NCBI GenBank assembly: GCA_965644295.1 | Contig: CBFFRP010000094.1 | Coordinates: 1 to 64,000 of the forward strand | Length of the DNA stretch: 64,000 nt | Reading direction: 5' to 3' | Source of the DNA: Paraphysomonas bandaiensis | Lineage: Eukaryota; Chrysophyceae | Part shown: positions 1 through 13,100 of the stretch, one piece after another | Position numbering within the stretch: the first letter of the stretch is position 1 | Layout of the letters: every line of letters begins with the position of its first letter | The notes under the pieces: model-generated | What the model was told of the DNA's origin: nothing | Database searches by the model: none | The model's input: only the letters and a program-made list of their open reading frames with translations | Made by a program: the position numbers and the translations under genes

Positions 1-23
1 TGCCTTCGTTCAGTTACGTATTC
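1..23 (+). other. Residual nanopore sequencing adapter
   Basis: The bases before the telomere contain TTCGTTCAGTTACGTATT, which I recognise as the core of the Oxford Nanopore ligation adapter. It is followed by CT and then CCCTAA repeats. It is therefore probably not biological sequence but an untrimmed adapter. It does suggest that a read ran to the physical DNA terminus. The match is from memory and was not searched. Confidence 0.85.
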
Positions 24-24
24 T

Positions 25-612
25 CTAACCCTAACCCTAACCCTAACCCTAACCCTAACCCTAACCCTAACCCTAACCCTAACCCTAACCCTAACCCTAA
101 CCCTAACCCTAACCCTAACCCTAACCCTAACCCTAACCCTAACCCTAACCCTAACCCTAACCCTAACCCTAACCCTAACCCTAACCCTAACCCTAACCCT
201 AACCCTAACCCTAACCCTAACCCTAACCCTAACCCTAACCCTAACCCTAACCCTAACCCTAACCCTAACCCTAACCCTAACCCTAACCCTAACCCTAACC
301 CTAACCCTAACCCTAACCCTAACCCTAACCCTAACCCTAACCCTAACCCTAACCCTAACCCTAACCCTAACCCTAACCCTAACCCTAACCCTAACCCTAA
401 CCCTAACCCTAACCCTAACCCTAACCCTAACCCTAACCCTAACCCTAACCCTAACCCTAACCCTAACCCTAACCCTAACCCTAACCCTAACCCTAACCCT
501 AACCCTAACCCTAACCCTAACCCTAACCCTAACCCTAACCCTAACCCTAACCCTAACACTAAACCTAAGCCTAACCCTAACCCTAACCCTAACCCTAACC
601 CTAACCCTAACC

Positions 613-653
<41 letters not shown>

Positions 654-3249
654 CCCTAACCCTAACCCTAACCCTAACCCTAACCCTAACCCTAACCCTA
701 ACCCTAACCCTAACCCTAACCCTAACCCTAACCCTAACCCTAACCCTAACCTAACCCTAACCCTAACCCTAACCCTAACCCTAACCCTAACCCTAACCCT
801 AACCCTAACCCTAACCCTAACCCTAACCCTAACCCTAACCCTAACCCTAACCCTAACCCTAACCCTAACCCTAACCCTAACCCCTAACCCTAACCCTAAC
901 CCTAACCCTAACCCTAACCCTAACCCTAACCCTAACCCTAACCCTAACCCTAACCCTAACCCTAACCCTAACCCTAACCCTAACCCTAACCCTAACCCTA
1001 ACCCTAACCCTAACCCTAACCCTAACCCTAACCCTAACCCTAACCCTAACCCTAACCCTAACCCTAACCCTAACCCTAACCCTAACCCTAACCCTAACCC
1101 TAACCCTAACCCTAACCCTAACCCTAACCCTAACCCTAACCCTAACCCTAACCCTAACCCTAACCCTAACCCTAACCCTAACCCTAACCCTAACCCTAAC
1201 CCTAACCCTAACCCTAACCCTAACCCTAACCCTAACCCTAACCCTAACCCTAACCCTAACCCTAACCCTAACCCTAACCCTAACCCTAACCCTAACCCTA
1301 ACCCTAACCCTAACCCTAACCCTAACCCTAACCCTAACCCTAACCCTAACCCTAACCCTAACCCTAACCCTAACCCTAACCCTAACCCTAACCCTAACCC
1401 TAACCCTAACCCTAACCCTAACCCTAACCCTAACCCTAACCCTAACCCTAACCCTAACCCTAACCCTAACCCTAACCCTAACCCTAACCCTAACCCTAAC
1501 CCTAACCCTAACCCTAACCCTAACCCTAACCCTAACCCTAACCCTAACCCTAACCCTAACCCTAACCCTAACCCTAACCCTAACCCTAACCCTAACCCTA
1601 ACCCTAACCCTAACCCTAACCCTAACCCTAACCCTAACCCTAACCCTAACCCTAACCCTAACCCTAACCCTAACCCTAACCCTAACCCTAACCCTAACCC
1701 TAACCCTAACCCTAACCCTAACCCTAACCCTAACCCTAACCCTAACCCTAACCCTAACCCTAACCCTAACCCTAACCCTAACCCTAACCCTAACCCTAAC
1801 CCTAACCCTAACCCTAACCCTAACCCTAACCCTAACCCTAACCCTAACCCTAACCCTAACCCTAACCCTAACCCTAACCCTAACCCTAACCCTAACCCTA
1901 ACCCTAACCCTAACCCTAACCCTAACCCTAACCCTAACCCTAACCCTAACCCTAACCCTAACCCTAACCCTAACCCTAACCCTAACCCTAACCCTAACCC
2001 TAACCCTAACCCTAACCCTAACCCTAACCCTAACCCTAACCCTAACCCTAACCCTAACCCTAACCCTAACCCTAACCCTAACCCTAACCCTAACCCTAAC
2101 CCTAACCCTAACCCTAACCCTAACCCTAACCCTAACCCTAACCCTAACCCTAACCCTAACCCTAACCCTAACCCTAACCCTAACCCTAACCCTAACCCTA
2201 ACCCTAACCCTAACCCTAACCCTAACCCTAACCCTAACCCTAACCCTAACCCTAACCCTAACCCTAACCCTAACCCTAACCCTAACCCTAACCCTAACCC
2301 TAACCCTAACCCTAACCCTAACCCTAACCCTAACCCTAACCCTAACCCTAACCCTAACCCTAACCCTAACCCTAACCCTAACCCTAACCCTAACCCTAAC
2401 CCTAACCCTAACCCTAACCCTAACCCTAACCCTAACCCTAACCCTAACCCTAACCCTAACCCTAACCCTAACCCTAACCCTAACCCTAACCCTAACCCTA
2501 ACCCTAACCCTAACCCTAACCCTAACCCTAACCCTAACCCTAACCCTAACCCTAACCCTAACCCTAACCCTAACCCTAACCCTAACCCTAACCCTAACCC
2601 TAACCCTAACCCTAACCCTAACCCTAACCCTAACCCTAACCCTAACCCTAACCCTAACCCTAACCCTAACCCTAACCCTAACCCTAACCCTAACCCTAAC
2701 CCTAACCCTAACCCTAACCCTAACCCTAACCCTAACCCTAACCCTAACCCTAACCCTAACCCTAACCCTAACCCTAACCCTAACCCTAACCCTAACCCTA
2801 ACCCTAACCCTAACCCTAACCCTAACCCTAACCCTAACCCTAACCCTAACCCTAACCCTAACCCTAACCCTAACCCTAACCCTAACCCTAACCCTAACCC
2901 TAACCCTAACCCTAACCCTAACCCTAACCCTAACCCTAACCCTAACCCTAACCCTAACCCTAACCCTAACCCTAACCCTAACCCTAACCCTAACCCTAAC
3001 CCTAACCCTAACCCTAACCCTAACCCTAACCCTAACCCTAACCCTAACCCTAACCCTAACCCTAACCCTAACCCTAACCCTAACCCTAACCCTAACCCTA
3101 ACCCTAACCCTAACCCTAACCCTAACCCTAACCCTAACCCTAACCCTAACCCTAACCCTAACCCTAACCCTAACCCTAACCCTAACCCTAACCCTAACCC
3201 TAACCCTAACCCTACAGCGTATAACCCTAACCCTAACCCTAACCCTAAT
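25..3249 (+). repeat. Telomere, (CCCTAA)n / TTAGGG
   Basis: An essentially uninterrupted hexamer array has its C-rich strand reading inward, as expected for a left chromosome end. Variant units occur near 556-575, 634, 749 and 880, and one longer interruption lies near 3213-3222. The block between about 885 and 3210 is perfectly regular. TTAGGG is shared by animals, many fungi, diatoms and oomycetes, so it gives little taxonomic resolution. Dipeptide reading frames (LG, RV) across it are artefacts. Confidence 0.98.
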
Positions 3250-3399
3250 CGAATAATAAAAACTCTTAAGATATATATTACATACAGCTACCAATGAACG
3301 TAAAGTTTAGGCTAGTATAGTTATTCACATGTCGAAGTATAACTAGTAGGGATAGAAGTAAGAACAATCGCCACGATCTCCTGCAATATATATCAACAA

Positions 3400-6187
3400 C
3401 TATTCACAAACTGTGCCAATCTGACCTGGATTATTAGTACCATTGGAAGAGCCATAGTTAGCAAAGCATTTGCAATCACCTGCGAAATAATGAAAACAAC
3501 GCAACATACCTGGAGATATTACCTGTTGCTCTGTCACAGTACCCACCTTCGTATCCACCACACTCAGCATAATCCTTAGCAACATCATTGTAAGAACCAT
3601 TAACTATTAACAGAACACATGTAAACTCACAATCGTGCCTGCAACCGACTCCTCGACTAGGTCGACATCATCATCGTCCGACTGCATCAGAGGGATATCC
3701 CCAAGGTCAGTAAGAAATGTCACGGTAAAACCACCATGGGTAGTGTTAACTGTCGAGTTACAGGCGTTCTCAATAAAATCATAATTCGAGTTTTCGAAGG
3801 TAATGCTAACATTTCCAATGGAAGGTACGATCTCAATTGCGCTCTTGATTTCCGCGGCGGTCATACCCGCAGTTATCGTGTCAGTTTCATGTACACCATA
3901 CAAAGTCAGAGTGAATGCACCACTCTCATTGCTGCAAACTACCCGCTGCTTTTCAAACAGCCCTCTGTCACAGCGCGATGTAACTCTCTCCCCTACTGGG
4001 CAGTTCCGTTCCGTGCACTGCCATCCAGTCCACCCCATCAGATTGCGAGTCATGGCAGGAAGGCCGCTCACCATGCCTTTGGAGGCCACTGTAGGGTAGA
4101 TTTTATGTCCCTTGAAGCCCCCGGTCGTATATGCGGAGCACAAGCAATGGTATATTTTAAAAGCATCCCAAGTGTCTGGAAAAGCCCTGATGTCTTGTAC
4201 GTCTCCGTACTCAAGCCCCTCTATTGCTGCTATCTCGTTCATGTTTAAGCACCAGCCATGACCACCGCACTGCTTGCCAGTACTACTATCCAAGGGGCAG
4301 TCCATGTACTGGCAGGCATCCCCGGAATAACCAGTGTTGCAGTTGCAGAGGCCAGTCTGTCTATCACACATACCCATACTGCTGCATTCGGTCAACTGGT
4401 GGGCTTCTGTTGACGATATAGCCTCGTCGAACCACGCTCTTCCCATTGGGCAGGAGCCAACACGGCAGTCGTATCCATACCATCCTTCCTGACATACGCA
4501 GGGGTCCCCGATGACAGCACAGAATCCGTGCCCATTACACTTGTCCTCCCCTACAGCTCCACATACAGGGTTGGTCACATCGAGAAACCCACAATCCCCT
4601 CGTCCCCCAAGTGCTCCCTGACCGTCGCTACTTTCGGCCCGATAATCAAAAGCGCCCCCGACAAACTTGTCATGACATACGCACACACCCGATGTCCTGT
4701 CACAGAAACCGTGGTTCGAGCACTCATACATATCTCCTACACCTCCATTAGTGCTGAAGGTCACATTGACAGGAACATCAATGCCGTATGAAACCAGCGT
4801 GCTGTCATAGATCTCCAAGAAGGGAAGGTTGCCAATGTCAGAGACCAGGGATATTTGCATAGTGGAAGTGACTGCACTATCACATATAGTTGTGGTACTA
4901 GTTGGAGATGTTACCTCAACTGCCAGGTTCGGCCACTCCATGTTTACAAGGTCCGACAAATTTTCGATCGCTTCAGCGATAAGTGTAGGGGCATCTGGGT
5001 CATTTACACCAATTCCGGTAGAAAGGCTATCTTTGAAAGTGAAGTAGACTTTTCCCTGGCATGATGGGCAGGGGGGACAAGTAAGCGTGTGAACAGTGAG
5101 CATTTCTAGCGTAGGAGTCGAGCCGCCAAGGGTTAGGGAGGTGGCTCCATCAGGCCACATCCTAGTATTCGCAGTGTCATTGTAGCTCACCCGAATTGGA
5201 GGCCGATCCCCGATGTAGTCCAGAAACCATATACTTGTCGTGACAGGGCTGCTGATGCCGCAGGCAGATGGCTGGTCATCTCCTGCTAAAGACTGCATAC
5301 GAACCCTCACTCTACCAGCAGGGTACACCTGCTGCATGAGAAATTGAAGAGCGGCAGGGGTGGCATTATGGGGTATTGCTTGCGTGACCCGACCTGAAAA
5401 AGACTTGTAAGGTACCAAACAGCGCACGACACAATCTACGACCTAGCATTGTCACGCTGAAATATCCCGCGTCTGCTTGACACCTCATAACGAACTGCTC
5501 CTCTTGTGAAGGACCTGTCGATGTTGGGTCACGGCCTATTGGGCAGCTCCTGAAGGAGCAATCGTAGCCCTCGTACCCTTCATCACAAATACACCCCATG
5601 ATGGCATCAGCATCCCATCCACTGTAGTCTATAGGAGGGTTAACAATAGCTCTGCAATATATAACTTTAGCAAGCAGTATTGGCAGGGAGCACATTTACC
5701 GGCCGTCAAAGTCCAAGCTCACTTCCCTCATTGTCATACAGCGGCCATGTCCTGAGCATGTCAATGTGCTATTTGACGGGCAGGACTCTGTGTAACAGAT
5801 TATACCTACATTAGAATATTATACTATAGCCATACTTCGTTCACAGGCACGGCCCTCAAAACCAGGACGGCAAGTGCATTTGCCGCTATGTATATCACAG
5901 GTTCCCATTGCAGAGCACTCAACCCTGGGGCGGTATCGCGTGTGATCCGTCTGTGGAATTTCTAGCCAAGATCTTCCGGAAGGGCAATAGCGAAGCGAAC
6001 AGTCCGCCCCCCTATAGGAGGAGTAGCACTCACATAGACCAGTGAGGGAGTTAATAGCCCCATGACCATTGCACAACTTCGTGTCGGTCTTATAGACAGC
6101 ACCCACAAAAGAGGGCTGAAGCAGCAAAATGAGTAGAATAAAACAGCAAGTCACGATAAGTCCGAAGATCTCTCTTAGTAGGCTCAT
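3400..6187 (-). CDS. Secreted/membrane multi-EGF-like repeat protein
   Basis: Six exons (6187-5836, 5787-5700, 5651-5443, 5393-3631, 3574-3523, 3479-3400) join in phase to about 847 residues; introns are 48-56 nt. The start at 6187 is preferred over an ATG at 6226 because it puts basic residues directly before a long hydrophobic segment (FGLIVTCCFILLILLL), a signal peptide or anchor. The rest is a string of EGF/tenascin-like units with CNGHG, CSAMGTC, CSGHGRC, CSNHGFC, CNGHGFC, CSSMGMC and CGGHGWC cores, most followed by a C.C..GY.G..C tail, with beta-rich spacer domains in the middle. SCPxGR spacers between units are typical of stramenopile extracellular proteins. Role: probably cell surface or matrix adhesion (inference). 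The fifth exon was placed to keep its EGF frame. Its stop lies only about 150 bp from the telomere. Confidence 0.85.
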
Positions 6188-6618
6188 ACTCCCATCGATT
6201 AGATTATAAATTGAATTTAATACCAACAGTGTCGAGTGTGGTTCATCTATGAAAAAATACGTTAACGCCCTTCATTTAATCACTTGTAGAACCCGCTCGC
6301 TGAGATCGTCGTGTATGTCTTGGATAGTTGTACTCGGATGCTGCTGTATGTGATCAGAGTCGTTTTGCTGATTGTGCAATAAAACGAGTATACAGCAGTA
6401 GTCCCAGTATACTATGCACTATCTTTCCGTTCCATCTTACATCTTATACCAGAATACGTCAAAATACTGTTTGGAATACGAGCCAGTAGCACAGTTCACG
6501 CATGTGGTGCACGAAGCAATCACAAGTCTAGAAGTGAACTTCGCCATCGCCTGAGAGGCAGGTGATTAACTTGGAGTTTATAGTACGTTGAATTCGTTTC
6601 AATTGTTGCTTGTTGCAG
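6188..6618. promoter_or_regulatory. Shared divergent promoter region
   Basis: A gap of about 430 bp between the divergent starts of the EGF-repeat gene and the small gene at 6619. It carries GAGTATACAG and CAGTATACTATG at about 6389-6414, the same GTATAC-type words found in the other head-to-head gaps. No TATA box is obvious. Confidence 0.45.
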
Positions 6619-6957
6619 ATGCCAGAAAGAATAGATGGATTGCAGTGTCTGAATGACAGTGAAGATGAGTGGGTCTTAACTTTAGAGGGTTTTGTCAAGT
6701 TTCAGCTGCGGCGAGGAGCAGTTGCGGGTGCTGGTTATGAACCGCTGAAGAAAAATCTTTCGAAGATTTTGTCCCGAATCGAGGGTGTGGATAGCGAAAG
6801 ACACGACAGTATTTTTGTGGCTTCGACTGAATATATGCGTGATTTAATGTGGGGAACAGAGGAGTATGTAACAATTGCGGAGGATACTCGTACGCGAGTT
6901 TTATCAAATGCAAATAGTGTTTTCGAAGAGATAATGCAGACTTCGAAGTGCAAATAA
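6619..6957 (+). CDS. Small acidic protein of unknown function
   Basis: An ATG-started frame of 112 codons. The ATG follows TTGTTGCAG directly, so an intron acceptor in the 5' UTR (or an unseen upstream coding exon) is possible; no upstream ATG stays in frame. The protein is mixed acidic/basic and largely helical in character, with no signal peptide, membrane segment or recognisable motif. Its head-to-head position with the EGF gene, matching the other gene pairs, supports it being real. Function not recognised. Confidence 0.5.
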   Translation: MPERIDGLQCLNDSEDEWVLTLEGFVKFQLRRGAVAGAGYEPLKKNLSKILSRIEGVDSERHDSIFVASTEYMRDLMWGTEEYVTIAEDTRTRVLSNANSVFEEIMQTSKCK

Positions 6958-8914
6958 TACGTTCACATATTTTTCAGTTTAAAATAAATATAGTATTAAT
7001 TTTTGTACTGGTATCCGGTAATGTTAATGTCTATTTTCGCTGTATCGTGTTGTAAACGAATTAGAAAATCACGTTGCGATTGCGGTATATGTATTTGTTG
7101 ACTAAATCATGTGTACAGTCTAAGGATAACGTGTACTGATAACTCATTCGTAACCCAAGAGCATGTAAACAAGACATGTGGATTCGTGGAATGATTACTT
7201 CAAACCAAAACTCTTTTTCGTCGAATCCATTCTTTCAAGTGCCATAAATTGTCTAGATCAATCCGATAAACGGAATCATATCACGCGGGTAAACGTCATA
7301 GTGATTCTTTAAAACTGCATCACCTGTTCAAGCTATGTGCTAACTGGCCTCTCCTGTGTTATGTTATATATTCAGTGAGCAGAGGTAATTGTGATTCATT
7401 TCTCTATCTTGTATCATATATTTCTGATATGATAATAACCTCCAATGTAGCAGAAACTAATATTTTTAAAAGTGGTTCAGATATAGGATATAGTATGTAG
7501 AAAAAATATACTAGACTTCTAGACTTAAATATTTGCTTTTGTGGGGTTAAGCCGAGCCTTTTGAAGACACAAGGCTCTTACCCTTAGTAGGAATCCAAAT
7601 ATCAAATATTGTAAGCGATAAGGATTATATTTGTTTGCTCTCAACAATAATAGATTAGGTTATATTGAAAGTCTTTTTATTTAGCAATAGGCGTTAAAAA
7701 CCTGTACCGATATAGTGGCTAAATGCTAAATAGCTTCTGTAGCGCTAAATAGTAGGATAATGGAATTTGTGCTGATTAGTTATGGGTAGAGGTCCAACTA
7801 GATTAGGTTTACATCACAACATTTTAATAATCACAACATACTTCATACTATTACTAATCTTAAATCTTCATTTGGTAGCGTTTTAAAGTTACAATTTACG
7901 ACTCAACTGACTAGGATTCGACAGCTCAAAAACGAAAGTTTCAATGCCAAAATTCGACACAAAGAACTTCTCCAGGTGGCAGAAGATGTGCCGCGCATGA
8001 TTTTTTCGCTAACCTAAGATCGTATATACTCTACAAAACGATCTTTCAATCGAATGTAGCATATGTCACTACTTTTGGGAATATTTTGTTGACCTCATCG
8101 CCAAATTTCACCTGTCCAGATTTCCTGCCAACTCCAAAAATCTTTGAAGCATGTTACATATGAACCCCATCGAGTGTCATTTCTCACAAGAGCACATGGC
8201 AAGCGTCAATGGGGTAATGCTATCCATCAGTCCCGGATAAAGGATAATGCTCTTCACAAATGTAAAAGCACAGCTATGTTCAGTTTGTGCAAAGCGCATA
8301 TCGTCAAAGGCACAATTTCGTCAATCTTCAGACCAATAAGTCTGACTAAATTTGGATTCATATGGGAAATAATTGCCAATTAATTGCAACCTACCAGCAA
8401 TTGCTTATATTCCATACAATGTAACTGCAATTCAAGTGTTACACAGCTCTTCCTTATACAGTAAATATATATTTCACATTGTCTAGTCTATCTCACAGCC
8501 TATCATTATATTTCGTTTAATACTGTCTCTGACTACTCTATCATTCGAGCAACGGTTAAAATATAAAAAACCGTAAAACGCAGCTTTTAATTGCTCAAAA
8601 TCGCGAAATATCAACGTACAACGTACAGCCTATTGAAAAATTCATATATTTATATTAAGATTAACGTCATCAAAGCTACTCTGACAATGCCTTCCTCGTT
8701 AAAATATTGACTCTACCGCGCCAGTAAAATAGATCGGGTAAGACTGATGAAAAGCAGTACGAACAAAATATCATTCAGCATCAACTGAAATAATTACTGT
8801 GCGACTGATACATACCATTATACTCCTTGATAAACGCGCTTCATCACACCTCACATCAATCATATTCCACTGCAAACACAAAAATCAAATATAGTTTGTG
8901 GTTTCTTGGTACTA
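6958..8914. other. AT-rich convergent spacer
   Basis: About 2 kb with no supportable gene. It contains one copy of dispersed repeat family A (7660-7812) and a short imperfect hairpin near 7553-7580 (GAGCCTT...AAGGCTC). The stretch around 8000-8360 looks faintly like decayed coding DNA but has no intact frame. Confidence 0.6.
7660..7812. repeat. Dispersed repeat family A copy (folded-back)
   Basis: The left part (TTTAGCAATAGGCGTT) is the reverse complement of the family end AACGCCTATTGCTAAATAA. The right part (TAGCGCTAAATAGTAGGATA) is in forward orientation. Compare the fuller copy at 33243-33420. This copy therefore looks folded back. Confidence 0.65.
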
Positions 8915-9753
8915 TCAGCTTATAGCAGGAAAGCACCCTTGCATAATTTTATCTATTGTTGGCTTGAAGTGATTAAATTGAGATCGTATTTCCTCGGATA
9001 ATTCTGATACATTATCCTGATTTAAAAAACGTAAGTATACACTTTAACTAGATAAACAAACTCACATCAATAGAGTCAACTAAGCCAGCAATCTTAGATT
9101 GCAGGGACTCGTGGATACCTCCACAATGGATATCAAATTCAACCTCCAACTGGTGAAGGAGCTCCGCCAGGTCCTCACGTGGGCCGCCAGCCGGGATAAA
9201 GGACATCCCTTTCATATCATAGAAGACAGAAACGACAAACTTTTCATTTCGTCGACACACCATTTTCATAGTATCCACATGTTTCTGAGTGGAAATGAAC
9301 ACGCATGCCACGGCCGTAGAGTACAGTACATTACCTGATGGGACCGACCCCCCGAACCAGTGGAATTTCGATTTCTAGGTTTACCAGTCCCTTTATGCTC
9401 TTCAAAATTAACTGATACGATTTCTAAAGAGAGTAGGTTATGCTCACACTACAGAGATGACAACAGAATAATCCATACCGCCATCATCAACTTCACGGGC
9501 AAATTGATAAAACGACTGTATCAGAGATCCTAGATTAGTTGTTACTGCTTGCTCTGGCCATCTGCCCCATAACTATCAAAACTATAGTGATGATTATCGC
9601 AACGTATTGCCTGTACACACGCTCGATCACCACGAAGCCTGTTCTCGCATCAGATATCGTAATATTCTTGATGGGTCCAACGCTTTCATTATCTCGTCGC
9701 TTGCGAGTTTTAGAAGATTGAGTGGGCTGATAGGGCCCCGAACTACCCTCCAT
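8915..9753 (-). CDS. Single-pass membrane protein, family not recognised
   Basis: Five exons (9753-9574, 9515-9479, 9423-9335, 9284-9066, 9016-8915) join in phase to about 208 residues and end in TGA. Introns are 50-58 nt with GTTATG, GTATGG, GTAATG and GTGAGT donors. The N-terminal 45 residues are polar and basic, followed by one membrane segment (YVAIIITIVLI) near residues 50-60. A soluble domain follows, with alternating beta/alpha character (KFVVSVFYDMKGMSF and a long amphipathic helix near EDLAELLHQLEVEF). I do not recognise the family. A longin/roadblock-type trafficking fold is a guess only. It is paired head-to-head with the RUN-RhoGAP-TLDc gene. Confidence 0.7.
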
Positions 9754-10175
9754 TAGAAACGATTATCTGTCACGGACTATGCATGTGCCATGTTGTCGAC
9801 TATGCACAGTATCTGTAGCTAGTGTATTTGGTTTTCTTCAGGGTATACACTACCTGATACAGCAGTATACCATACACCATATATAAACCTCTGTAGGGTT
9901 GATTTCCTACGATCAGCTGATAGATACAATAGGAATACAGCAGTCGGAGTAGGTCTGCAGGTGTCGGACCGGACTACGACACCAGCATTTGTCAGTGATA
10001 GAGTACAAGAAGTACTTTATCGAACCCCACTCCTTGCTAGAGATCTAGTTCATTATATCTCTGATTGGTTTGGCTCATTCCAGACTGTTGTGATGATGTG
10101 GTCGCTGTTTCAACGAACTCTCGTATAAAATTATTAAGTTGAACTGAACGTACAGTTATCGTACTTCACGAGAGC
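9754..10175. promoter_or_regulatory. Shared divergent promoter region
   Basis: A gap of 422 bp between two divergent ATGs. It holds GGGTATACAC, CAGTATACC and TATATAAA around 9840-9895. The last could serve as a TATA element for the plus-strand gene. Confidence 0.5.
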
Positions 10176-13100
10176 ATGAACACCTCTGAGGCTGACAGAA
10201 AAGCTCTTCTGGTGAAGTACATGTCGTTTATGAATAACAACAGTGTGACCTTTCTGTAGCTATCTTTGAAAGATTGTGCGAGAAAACTCACTCCATACGT
10301 GCATGAAGCCACTGAGGGCTACCATTTCAATGAACGGAATAATCACGTTTCAGATCTTGTGACTTCACTCGAGAAATGTTTGTTTCATGGTACAGCAAGT
10401 TATTTTGGTTGTGTTCTCTGCAGTGATGTGTTTTGTGTGTACCTTGAAGGGATAAACACCGTTGAATTTTGTGGAACTCTTCCTTTTTGGGGGATGCTGG
10501 AGAGGTTAGAGACTGTAAATCCTCCAATTCATGCAGTTCGCAACACAGTGGGGGCTGTTGCATGCATGAATGCTCTGCGTACACCTGCCAGCAAGGCGAG
10601 AGCGTGGATAAGACAAGCTCTTAACACCAATTGTCTCGATGCAACTGTAGGTTAGTTGCGTCGCTACCAGTTGATGTTTCGTTAAGCACTTTTATGCAGT
10701 TGCGATAACCTCCCATCATAAGAAACTATTATCGTTTTTCTACTTTGAGAGTGCTCTGTTAAGACATGAACCTTCTGTTTCAATTCTGGTACTCAAACTG
10801 CATCCATGTATGGGTAGTGCTGCATGAGTAAGCCATCAAGACAGTTCTATGGCATTTTCGTTACGCCCTCAACGTATTTCACTCAATTAATACTCATGTA
10901 TTGTTTTTTAGTTGGCTATTCTTCGCTCCTTGAAAGTTCTTAAATTTAACTTGAGCGTGGATATCCCGGACTTGAATGTATGCCCTACTTGGTTACAGAG
11001 TCGTCTCGAGATGAGCCAGGTGCATCACAGCTTCTTTTTCTCAGATATTCGTTAATCAATATTCGCAGAGTGTAAAACGGGGAGAAAATATCCGTAATCA
11101 AACGAATCTTCTCCCGCTAGACTCGTTCTTTTCCTCTTTTGAGAAGGGTATGGATCTTGTTATAAGCCGAGTCGATATGGTGGCGTCTCAGGCCGTCAAA
11201 TACCTTAACGAATCTATGGATCAGCCTCAGTGTCAGGCTCACTCAAACTTCACACAGGGCAATTCTACAAGCCGAGAATATGTGACCGCTGGGAGCTGCA
11301 CCGATCGTATCCCATTCTTTGGTACGCCGTTAGAGGTAGTGAAGCTGTTCATGGATAGCGACGCATTTTGAAGTTAAATGGTTTCGTGACTCATTCTGGT
11401 TTTATCCTGTTTATAGATCCTGGTGCAGAATGAGTGGCGCTGTTCTCACGCCTGTCTGGAGAAAAGGATCGGTGTGCCTAATCAGCTCAATCATCTAGTT
11501 TCTGCGCTTACTGATGCTATTACCACGCCTGGTATGTTGAATGACTATCTTCTTCGTTATTACAGATTTCTATTTGCGTCAGGTCTCTTCCGTCATCCGG
11601 CTATTGCTTCCGAGGTCCACTCACTCCGTTGCTCCTTAGAAGATGAGAAGGGTATACCAAGTGGGATAAGTGTACACACCGTGGCACACTGCTTCTTACA
11701 GTGGATGTATGAATTACCTGAGCCACTGCTGGGTTTCGACAACTATCAGGCCGTACAAGCTTGTCAGGAGATCGAAGACCAGGAACATCGAATCAGAAAT
11801 CTCTCTTTGCTTGTACGGCAGGCGCCTTGGTGGTCACAAGCGACGTTGTTACTTGTGATGAATCTGTTACACCGGCTGACCAGGCCCGAGATCACATCTT
11901 GCAATGGTCTCAACATAGTGGCTGTATCGGTTTTCGCGACTCCGTTCCTGCTCAGGTCTTGGGATATTGGTCCAATTCACGGCCCTGGCATGAGTCTCGA
12001 GAGCACAGATAAGGCACACATGGTGGCTGTGGCTGCCGGTGGGTCCACTGTTGAGGTGTTGATTACCCACCAACCCAGTGTATGTGCGCAACTCCAGCAA
12101 TATCAGGTGGAGCTCTCAACTGCACTAGCTATTAAGTGCGACAGGCTGCGCGCTCTGCAGACAGAAGCGGTTCGTTTCATTGTTCAGTCCGATATGGGCT
12201 CAGAAACGTGTCCGTTAGCTCATGAGGACGATGATGAGTTTCTTGTGAGCGCTGTATTCAACAATAGTTGTGACAGCTCTGATTTTACGGTGACTCGAGA
12301 GAGAGTAACGTACGATAGCATGTTTAGGCTCTGGCGTGGGTTACAGCGGACTCACTGCCGTATGAAGGACACTGCGTCAGGCTCACCCGGTTCTGTGATG
12401 TTGGTACGGTCTCGATCAATAACTGAAGAAGACCTCAAGCTTCTGGACGACGTACAAGATGAACGCATCGATGATGAGGGGAAAAGTGAATGGAATGACA
12501 TATTGCCAGCCTCACCAAAGAGGTTGGCAAATTTAATGAAGAGTGAGCGGTGGGATGTTGTTTTTCCTGTTGAGAATGCTCTTCGTGAATTCAACTCAAA
12601 TCCTGCAGGTCTCCTTGCTATTGATTGTCTTACATACTTCCTGGGCAGGTTTGGTGACAAGGCAGCTCTACTGGTGTGTGAGTTTGCCACACGCAGAACA
12701 CATATATGCTCTCTTCCGATAGTGTGTGTCTATCTTGTACAGATATGTCTTGTCGGTCTTAAATTGGTATCGTCTCAAGTATTTACTGATATTATCAGTT
12801 GTCCTGTAAAGGCGGCGAATGTACAACACATTCCTCTGTCGCAGGTTGCTAGGCAACCTGAGTGGGTCATTTTATCAGACGAGAACTGTTTAAACGAATT
12901 GTTCTGCCTTGCTCTGTTTACCCTCGATGATCTTATGAAGCATGCATCCCCATCCAGAGGCGTGCGTCCTTGTATGTCAAGCAGTGACACCTTGTTGGCA
13001 GTGGCTGGTCAGGACATTCTTGCGACATGCATGACTGGCTGCCGAGTTCTCATTGATGAGCTGCTTCATATCAACAGAGCCACCTCAACAGAGCAGCTTT

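Noticed and set aside
14-3294. Long LG and RV dipeptide reading frames across the telomere
   Set aside because: They are translations of the hexamer repeat, not genes.
3575-3630. 23-27 nt ultra-short intron in the EGF gene
   Set aside because: Using GCTAAG at 3575 as acceptor gives a normal 56-nt, phase-0 intron and keeps the EGF frame.
3736-5064. Plus-strand frames inside the EGF gene
   Set aside because: They are shadows of the strong minus-strand EGF frame with its periodic cysteines.
8144-8383. 79-codon frame in the 7-9 kb spacer
   Set aside because: No motif, neighbouring frames full of stops, no promoter words; at best decayed sequence.
9516-9573. 16-nt intron or frameshift in the membrane-protein gene
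   Set aside because: A GTTATG donor and ATACAG acceptor give a 58-nt intron, and the full gene is phase-consistent.
10257-10259. 15-nt intron or readthrough to bypass the in-frame TAG upstream of the RUN domain
   Set aside because: A 48-nt intron (10212-10259) in phase removes the stop and matches the usual intron size.
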